64,000 nucleotides of DNA from DASYKT01 sp963718105 (GTDB taxonomy: Bacteria > Acidobacteriota > Blastocatellia > Pyrinomonadales > Pyrinomonadaceae). This document shows, in pieces, positions 35,360 to 42,900 of this stretch (the stretch's first letter is position 1; the number at the start of each line of letters is the position of its first letter). A program made the position numbers and the translations under genes. Below the pieces are notes generated by a model. It saw nothing but the letters and a program-made list of their open reading frames with translations, had not been told where the DNA came from and ran no database searches. The stretch covers positions 682,001 to 746,000 of the forward strand of contig OY970352.1 of NCBI GenBank assembly GCA_963718105.1. Direction: 5' to 3'.

Positions 35360-35391
35360 CGCGACATGGGCGGGAAAATAGTCTGAAAAAA
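35360..35391 (-). promoter_or_regulatory. Predicted ECF-type promoter, copy C
   Basis: On the minus strand TTTTTTCAGAC (35391-35381) is followed after 15 nt by GTCGCG (35365-35360) and TCAGTTAA. It lies between the divergent 331-residue protein and the sigma factor, oriented toward the former. Confidence 0.65.
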
Positions 35392-35433
35392 CTCGGGGAA
35401 TTTTTGATTGATTCTCCTTACTTTGGGGTTATA

Positions 35434-36024
35434 ATGGCATCGAAAATGAACCAATCCGGGTCTGCCAAGCACACGATCACGCGGATGCTGCAGGAATGGA
35501 ATGACGGCAGGCGAGAGGTTATCAACGACCTTATGCCGCTCGTTTATGACGAACTGCACCGCCAGGCGAAACGCTACCTGCGCCGCGAGCGGCAGGGGCA
35601 CACTCTGCAAACCACCGCGCTGATCCATGAGGCTTATTTGAAATTGATCGACCAGCGAAGTGTCGAGTGGGAAAGCCGCACGCATTTTTATGCCATCGCC
35701 GCCCAGGCGATGCGGAGAATTCTGGTCGATCATGCGCGCACTCAAAAGAGGGAAAAACGCGGGGGCAATAATGTCACGCTGCCGATCGAAGATGCGCTGC
35801 AAATAGCAGGGAAGGAAGAAAAAACCGTCGATCTGATCGCTCTGGACGAAGCATTGACGCGGCTGGCGGCCCGGGACGCGAGGCAGGCGCGGGTCGTCGA
35901 ACTCAGATATTTTGCCGACCTCAGCCTGGAGGAAACGGCTACTGCCCTGGGCATTTCGCGTGCTACCGCCGCCCTCGATTGGAGCATGGCAAAATCCTGG
36001 TTATTTCGTGAATTAAAAACCTAA
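35434..36024 (+). CDS. ECF-type RNA polymerase sigma factor (X6 subfamily)
   Basis: 196 residues from the ATG at 35434, which has a GGGG-type site about 7 nt upstream; a TTG at 35404 in the same frame is less likely. Region 2: INDLMPLVYDELHRQAKRYLRR and TALIHEAYLKLIDQRSVEWESR. Region 4: RQARVVELRYFADLSLEETATALGIS and the helix AALDWSMAKSWLFREL. It is the same subfamily as the factor at 21.5-22.1 kb, with clear similarity along its length. A kinase gene follows after 22 nt. Three promoter-like motifs lie on the opposite strand next to it, so it is the obvious candidate to read them. Confidence 0.92.
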   Translation: MASKMNQSGSAKHTITRMLQEWNDGRREVINDLMPLVYDELHRQAKRYLRRERQGHTLQTTALIHEAYLKLIDQRSVEWESRTHFYAIAAQAMRRILVDHARTQKREKRGGNNVTLPIEDALQIAGKEEKTVDLIALDEALTRLAARDARQARVVELRYFADLSLEETATALGISRATAALDWSMAKSWLFRELKT

Positions 36025-36046
36025 AGAAAAGATCACTCTCACGAAC

Positions 36047-39000
36047 GTGAATCCGGAAAAATGGGAACAAGCCAAACAGCTTTATGAAGCTGCGCTGAAA
36101 CGCCGGCGTGATGAACGTCCGCACTTCCTGGCAGAAAACTGCGGCGGTGACGAAGAGCTGCGCCGGGAAGTCCAATCCTTGCTGTATGCTTCGGAAGAGG
36201 CGGACGGATTTCTCGAAAAACCCGCCATCGATGAGATGGCCGAATTTATCGTCAGGCAGCGATCTCTCATCGGCCGGCAGATCCTCCAGTACAAAATTAT
36301 CGCTATGCTCGGTTCCGGCGGAATGGGCGAAGTTTATTTGGCCGAAGACACGCGGCTGAAACGCAAAATTGCTTTGAAGATGCTGCCTTCGTCTCTCAGC
36401 GATGACACAAAGAGCGTGCGCCGTTTCGAACAAGAGGCGTACGCCGCCTCCGCGCTTAATCATCCGAACATTTTAACGGTCCACGAATTCGGCGAGCACG
36501 AAGGGATGAGCTTTATCGCTTCGGAGTATGTCAGAGGCGAAACCTTACGCGCCCGCCTTAGCGGCGGCAAACCTTTCAGCCTGGCAGAAGTTTTGGACAT
36601 TGCTCATCAGATCGCCGCCGCCCTTACCGCCGCGCACGCCTTTGGCATCATTCACCGCGATATCAAACCGGAAAACGTGATGATACGCGATGATGCGCTG
36701 GTGAAAGTACTCGATTTCGGTTTGGCAAAGCTCACCTTAAAAGATGAAACCCTGGACACCGAGGGCGAAACGGCATTACACACTACGCCCGGAATGATCA
36801 TGGGAACCGCCAGCTATATGTCGCCCGAACAGGCGCGGGGCCAGAGGACCGATGCCCGGACGGATATTTGGAGCCTGGGCGTAGTGCTTTATGAAATGCT
36901 GGCGGGAAGGCCGCCTTTTAAGGGTGAGACAGCGAGTGATACCATGGCCGCGATCCTGACGCAGGAACCGCTACCCATCGATCACTTGCCCGGCGAATTG
37001 AACCGCATCCTGCGAAAGACGCTGCAAAAAGAAACGGGGATGCGTTATCAAACCGTCAAAGATCTTTTGCTCGATCTGGAAAACTTCAAACTGCAATCGG
37101 CGTCTCTGCCGTTTCTCGCGAAAGCTCCCGTGAAAGCTCCCGTGAAAGCCCCAGTTAAAGCCAATGCAGATACGGGAAGTAATCCTGCCATGCCGACAGA
37201 TCGAACGCCGGGCAATTTAGAGACCGGGCCGATCGATAACACCCGCACTCCGGATACCAATCCGGTAATTGCGGCCCGTTCCCGGTTGTTAGATCCGAAA
37301 CTGGTAACGGCTTTTGTGCTGCTGGCGTTGCTGGGAGGGGCAGCGGCCATTTGGAAGATCGGTTTTCAGGACCGAAACCAGGCTTCGCCGATCATGCTGG
37401 CATCGCTCCGCGTCCGGCAGTTGATATCCTGGAACGCCGAGGCGGGCGAAGACGATGCCGGGGCCAGATTCTCACCCAGTGGAACAATGATCGCCTATTC
37501 GCTGATAAAGAACGGGCAGAGTAATGTCTGGACAAAACAAGTCCCCGATGGCAAACCCAATCAGGTCACTGACGGCAAGTGGGATTACTACAATCCGATC
37601 TGGTCGTCAGACGGCCAGCGGATCGCGTTCTTATCCAACCGTGATAATCAAAAGGCGATCTGGACGATGCCGTTTTCCGGCGGCGAACTTAAATATGTAA
37701 AGGCCTTTGAGGGAGCGGGCATCAACCTGTTAAATTGGTCGAAGAACGGCGAGAAAATTTATTATCAGGAGCGTTTTAATGTTTTCTCGCTCGACATTGC
37801 TTCCGGGCAGACCTCTCAATTGACCAATTTCGATTCAACGAACCGGGCACTGTTTTTTAGCGTGTCCCCCGCTGAAGACCGCATTGCTTATTCAGCCGGC
37901 CCTAATGAACATCTGCATATTTTTGTGATCCCGATAGGCGGCGGGCCGGCCGTTCAGGTCACGAATGACGAAGCCAGCGATGAGTATCCGCTGTGGCTTC
38001 CCGACGGCAACCGGATAATTTATAACTCCAAACGCGAAGGGGTATTTCAAACGTGCATAGCCTACCTGGATGAAAAAAGGACCGAGCAGATAAATCTCGG
38101 CATTGGCGATACCCTGATCAGGGATGTGGCGGCCGAAGGCAGCCGGATACTTTTTCAACAGGCCAGGGAAGAGAGCGATCTGTGGATGGCCGACGCCAAC
38201 GGCAAAGGCGAAACGCCTGTCACATCCGATCCGGGGCTCGAACTTTGGCCGGATGTTTCCCCGGATAGTAAAAGCATTGTTTTTCAGGCAACGACCGAAT
38301 CGAAGCATTTGCTGGAAGGCTCGATACGGGTCCATTCGATGGATGACACCCAGGAAATAAATATTACCGCGGAGGGGTTCTCGCCCACATTCTCGCCGGA
38401 CGGACGCAGAGTGGCTTTCCTGCGCGACGCTGACAAACTGATCAATCTTTGGATAGCGGAAAAGAGCGGGGCCGACGTGCGGCAACTGACAACCCATGGG
38501 GTCTGGTTCGCCGGCTTTAGCGAGGTGCCTTATAACAGGGCGCAGGTAAGAGATTACGGTTGGTCGCCCGATAGCGCCCGCCTGGTTTATAGCGCGAAAA
38601 AAGACGGGCTTTGGAATATTTGGCAGGTTGCCGCCGACGGGAACGGCGAACCCCGGCAGATATCAGGCAACACCGATGAAAATATCCGCTTTTACAACCC
38701 TGCCTTCGCCCCCGACGGCAACCGCGTCGCCTCTACCTCAAGCCCGGTCAGGGCAGCTTCGGACGGGAAGAAAATTACCAACCTCAATCTATGGAATGGT
38801 GAAACATCAGTAATATTATTTTCGTCGGAAGCGGCTTTTAAATTGATCGGCTGGTTTGGCAACGACCTGCTGATCGCGATCCCGGAAGGCAAAGCCATCG
38901 CTAAACCCGTAAAAGTGAAATTACAATATATTTCCGCCGAAAATGTTTCTGCTGAAAATATTTCGGCTAAAGGTGTTGCGGCTAAAGATGTTTTTAGGGA

Positions 39001-39262
39001 TCTCGCGTCGGTCGAAGCAGCGTATTTTAACAACATCCAGCTTTCGCCCGACGGCCGCAGCATCGCCTTCACCGCGAGAAAAGACGGAGAGGACAATATT
39101 CGGGTCATTTCAACGAAAGGCGTCACGAACATCAGGATAACCGCTGACGTAGAGCCGACAACATATATCGCCGGCCTGGCCTGGTCGCCCGACGGCAAGA
39201 CGATCTATTTTAGTAAACAAAAACAAGTGAAAACGATCTCGATGATCGAGAACTTCAAATAG
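36047..39262 (+). CDS. Ser/Thr protein kinase with membrane helix and TolB-type propeller
   Basis: 1071 residues from a GTG start. Kinase domain at about 82-345 with GSGGMGEV (89-96), Lys111, HRDIKPEN (203-210) and DFG (223-225), so active by residues. A linker carries a short repeat (three APVK units) and leads to a membrane helix (about 420-438, LVTAFVLLALLGGAAAIW). The outer part is a TolB/WD40-like beta propeller with repeated 'FSPSGTMIAYS', 'WSSDGQRIAFLSN', 'LSPDGRSIAFTA' blades; a second small repeat (SAENVSAENISAKG) lies near residue 965. It follows the ECF factor by 22 nt. The pair is typical of Acidobacteria: the kinase senses outside and probably controls the sigma factor. Confidence 0.92.
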   Translation: MNPEKWEQAKQLYEAALKRRRDERPHFLAENCGGDEELRREVQSLLYASEEADGFLEKPAIDEMAEFIVRQRSLIGRQILQYKIIAMLGSGGMGEVYLAEDTRLKRKIALKMLPSSLSDDTKSVRRFEQEAYAASALNHPNILTVHEFGEHEGMSFIASEYVRGETLRARLSGGKPFSLAEVLDIAHQIAAALTAAHAFGIIHRDIKPENVMIRDDALVKVLDFGLAKLTLKDETLDTEGETALHTTPGMIMGTASYMSPEQARGQRTDARTDIWSLGVVLYEMLAGRPPFKGETASDTMAAILTQEPLPIDHLPGELNRILRKTLQKETGMRYQTVKDLLLDLENFKLQSASLPFLAKAPVKAPVKAPVKANADTGSNPAMPTDRTPGNLETGPIDNTRTPDTNPVIAARSRLLDPKLVTAFVLLALLGGAAAIWKIGFQDRNQASPIMLASLRVRQLISWNAEAGEDDAGARFSPSGTMIAYSLIKNGQSNVWTKQVPDGKPNQVTDGKWDYYNPIWSSDGQRIAFLSNRDNQKAIWTMPFSGGELKYVKAFEGAGINLLNWSKNGEKIYYQERFNVFSLDIASGQTSQLTNFDSTNRALFFSVSPAEDRIAYSAGPNEHLHIFVIPIGGGPAVQVTNDEASDEYPLWLPDGNRIIYNSKREGVFQTCIAYLDEKRTEQINLGIGDTLIRDVAAEGSRILFQQAREESDLWMADANGKGETPVTSDPGLELWPDVSPDSKSIVFQATTESKHLLEGSIRVHSMDDTQEINITAEGFSPTFSPDGRRVAFLRDADKLINLWIAEKSGADVRQLTTHGVWFAGFSEVPYNRAQVRDYGWSPDSARLVYSAKKDGLWNIWQVAADGNGEPRQISGNTDENIRFYNPAFAPDGNRVASTSSPVRAASDGKKITNLNLWNGETSVILFSSEAAFKLIGWFGNDLLIAIPEGKAIAKPVKVKLQYISAENVSAENISAKGVAAKDVFRDLASVEAAYFNNIQLSPDGRSIAFTARKDGEDNIRVISTKGVTNIRITADVEPTTYIAGLAWSPDGKTIYFSKQKQVKTISMIENFK

Positions 39263-39629
39263 AAGGAAGGCCTCAGAGGTCCGGACCAGCCGATATTTGT
39301 TTCACTTTTGTTTCATTCCGGATGAGCCAAAGTGAAAGACCTGAAACGTTTTTGAAACGCGGTTTTGGGAATTTTGGAATTCAAAGAACGGCAGTCGAGT
39401 GACGGCGGAAGACTGGCGGCTAGAGAATATCCGAAGAAGCATTAAAGGTGAAGAGCGGTTTTTGTCCGATCGGGATTTTTGTGTTATTTGCGGCAAAAAA
39501 GACTCGAAACTACTTGCGTCACACTAAACACACGAAAGAAAATTTTCTTCACAAAGGCACCGCAGAACACAAATCGATCACCCGTACCCAAAGTTTCATA
39601 TGTTTCACATTTTTAAGAATAGGCATGTG
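39263..39629. other. Gene-poor stretch after the kinase
   Basis: About 370 nt. It contains phrases such as GAAACGTTTTTGAAACG and a degenerate A-rich part but no credible frame; a short 60-codon frame at 39448-39630 lacks a binding site. No clear terminator of the kinase gene was found. Confidence 0.4.
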
Positions 39630-39781
39630 AACTGGGAGCGCCTGCATCCTACCGCTCTGTCAGTAGCGTCTGCGTTAGCAGATGCGTAAAGGCGTAAGAA
39701 ACGCACTTGCTGACACAAGCGCTACTGACATGAGCGCGACCAAGCCGCGCTTTGCCGGCGGGACACCGGCGCTCCCAGGTT
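39630..39781. repeat. Inverted-repeat element, 152 bp, family with CTGGGAGCGC ends
   Basis: Ends AACTGGGAGCGCC (39630-39642) and GGCGCTCCCAGGTT (39768-39781) are inverted. Nested inside is a second pair, TGTCAGTAGCG (39658-39668) and CGCTACTGACA (39720-39730). The outer ends recur at 58355-58475, and the inner pair recurs at 47561-47618 in diverged form. It has no open frame, so it is a REP/MITE-like intergenic repeat. Confidence 0.7.
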
Positions 39782-39885
39782 CACCGCATCGTTTAATTTA
39801 TCCGCTTTTATAAATGAGCAGCTTATAGGCAGACACACGACTTTAGAGGCAAAGCCTAAAAGGAAGTGGAAAAAATGTCGCCCAA

Positions 39886-39917
39886 AAAAGCGGCTGCCCG
39901 AACAGGCAGCCGCTTTT
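39886..39917 (-). terminator. Rho-independent terminator
   Basis: AAAAGCGGCTGCC (39886-39898) and GGCAGCCGCTTTT (39905-39917) pair perfectly over 13 bp around CGAACA. It lies 20 nt after the stop of the RHS gene. Confidence 0.88.
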
Positions 39918-39937
39918 AGTTTTGACTTAGACGCTCG

Positions 39938-42900
39938 CTACAGACTCTTTAGAGCGCCCGGTAGTAACCGGAGCCATAAGAATGTAAAGATCGCGAACGG
40001 CCGGTACGCCACAGCCCTGGGATTATTTCCGTGGCTGAACAGTACTCTTCGCAAGAAGATCAGATCGGCCTTAAGTTTGGCCCGTGCCCTTTCTTTAGGA
40101 TCCGATATTTCTTTTTTGATCCTGGCCATTTCCAGATCGTGCGCCTTACACGCAGCATCCAGATCGTCTATCGGGTCTTCGTTGACCTGCGGCCCGTCAG
40201 TACCGTAGCCCGGCCCGCAGAAGAAGCCATAGACAGGTATGAATACGTTAAGGCCCCTCCCTATAAGCACTTGGCCGAGATACTTGAACCCCTTAGCGAG
40301 CCCCCGGAAAAATCCGGCAAAGAAGCCATGTTTAGCGACCTCGCTCTTTATCGACTCCGATATCACCCCGACAATGCCATCGATAAAGGTCTGAAGATAC
40401 ATCTGCAGCAACGTTAGGCCAAACTGCACCCACTGGCCCGTTACCATCAGAAATGCGAGGTATGCCAGGGTGAGAACCGTTTGTAAAATAGGCCCTATTA
40501 TGGGTATCTGGCCTATTATCCTCAGCACCTGCATTACTCCGCTTTGGATGGAGGTGACAACTTTTATGATTACCTTCAGCACCGCCTTCATAAGGGCCTT
40601 GAAAACATTGCCCAGCCACTTAAAGAATTTGCCGAAGAATAACCCGTCGGGGTCGGTATGATTTACCGGATCGTTCCCGCAATAAGTATAGAGATTTAAA
40701 GTTTGCGGGATCTGCAGATCGCTCGCCCTCGCGCCGATCGGATCGATCTGGGTAAAGCGGCCCTGCAGCGAATCGTACGTGCGGTTGACGGCATAGTCCA
40801 GGCCGGTCTGCGCGCTTCGCTCATAGCTGGTAAAACGCCTGCTTATCGACCCGGTCGATTCGGCAGCCAACGCGTTTCCAAACGGCAGGTTCGTCTGTTC
40901 GAAACTCGAGCCGGCGGCCTGGTTGGTCATCAGGCGCGTGCCTAATTTATCCGGATGATCGTACTCGATGATCTCTCCGCCCTGACCGTTGGGCGTCCAG
41001 GTAGAAAAGAGGTTTTCTCCCAGGAAGTTGTAACTCTTGGTCCAGGTCGGCGTTTGCGCGGTGAACTCGGTGTACTCCGCCATTTGAACGCCGCCGTTAT
41101 TGGCGAATATGGACAGTTGATTGGTGTCGTAATTGTAGGACATCAAACGGGCATTATTCGATCCGTATTGGAACGCCTGCCAGTTGCTGCCGTCTTTCTT
41201 TTTGACTGCCAGCAGCCTGTTCGCCGCGTCATACTCGTAGATAATGCTCCCTTTGCCGGCCCCGGGTATGCTCTTGGTCATATTACCGGCGACGTCGTAG
41301 GCAACCCGTCCCTCGACCACACGGTTATTGGTCTGGTCATAGGTAAGAGAATCGTGGCCGTCGCGGGGAATAGGAGAATTGTCGGCCGCCACGCCGGTGG
41401 CCGTGACACTCGTCCTGTTGCCATAGCGATCGTAGACGTATTGCTGCTGTGAAAGATTGTTTCCGCCTTTGGCTTTGGTCAATCTTCCGAGAGCATCAAA
41501 TTCGTATTCACGATTTTTATTGTTATCCAGATTATTGATGACCTTGGTCATCAGGCCGGTTTTGCCGTTCACGGTTCCGACGCTGTTGTTTCGACCGTAG
41601 TCATAGCTCAGATCAAGCAGCGTCTGGCTGCTTCTCTGCACCTTTTGATTAGTGAGATACCCGTTCTGCGCGTCGTAGGTATAGCTTTCCGTTATCTGGT
41701 TGGTACCGGTCGTGCCTACCTTGATCGACGTCAGATCGTCATTGGCGTTATAAATAAGATCGCTGGCCCTCTGCTGGCCATCGACCGACATCCCTGAGAC
41801 CCGGCCGCCTATGTCATAAGTATTATGAACAAGCCTGCGCGGATTTCCGGTCAGTCCGTACTGGGCCGGGTAACGCAAGTCACTCACCCGGTTCAAAGAG
41901 TCGTAGAGGTAACTGAAGACCATCGGATAATTCGTGCGATAGTCTACGGTCTCCGTCAGATCGCTGATCCGCCCGTAGGCGTCATAAGCGAAATTTTCCG
42001 TCAACATACCGTCGGTCCTGATGCTCAGGATCCTCAGCTTATCTCCGGTCGTCACATAATTATAAATGACGCCGGGAGCCGCATGGATGGTCAGATTCGG
42101 CTCCAGCGGGCCGGACAGGTCATACCAGATCACTTGTAAGCGGTTAAGCGGGTCCGGTGCGCCCGAGCCGTTGGTAAAGACATAGTTTGCCCTGACGCCG
42201 CGCGCATCCGTTTTTTGCGTTACATTGGAACGGCTGTCATAGGTATATGCCTCGCTCCAATGCGCGTTCGGGCTCGCCGACCCGACATAAGCGCCCGCGT
42301 CGTTTAGAGTCGCGGTTTGCTCGGCATGTTTCTGATGTGTCAGCCGGAGCAGGGAATCGTACTTGAAGTAACGATGCTGAACGCCCTGTTCGATCTCGGT
42401 CACTTTACCGAGGGTGTTATAGGTATATTTGGTTTTCAGGCTGCCCGAATTCGAAACGGTACCATTGCCGTTGGGATTCGGTTCGACGACTTCCGCCATT
42501 CTTCCGGCCTGATCGTAACGGGCCCAGCGTTCACGGCCCCACGGATCGACCATTCTCACCGTGTTTCCGGGCAGGCTCGAAGCCGAATCCGGCCGCGCGC
42601 TTTCGTTATAGAATACTTTTGCCGTGCTGCCGTCGGGTTCCGTTACCAGCGTCACCCTTCCTTGCCCGTCATAAGTGGTTTCACTCCACTGCACCGTATC
42701 GCCGGAGCGATAAGCCCGCGATTTTTTCCAGACCTCACCCATCTTGGTGTATTTGGTCTCGACGATATCCCAGGCATTATTCGGTACCAGGGTGTCTTCG
42801 CGTTTTATCATCTCCGCACCGTTCACGTACTTGATGGACTTGCCGGCTAAAGCGGCGCTGGCATCAAGCGTTTCCTCCGTGACCGTCATCGCGGTGTCGT

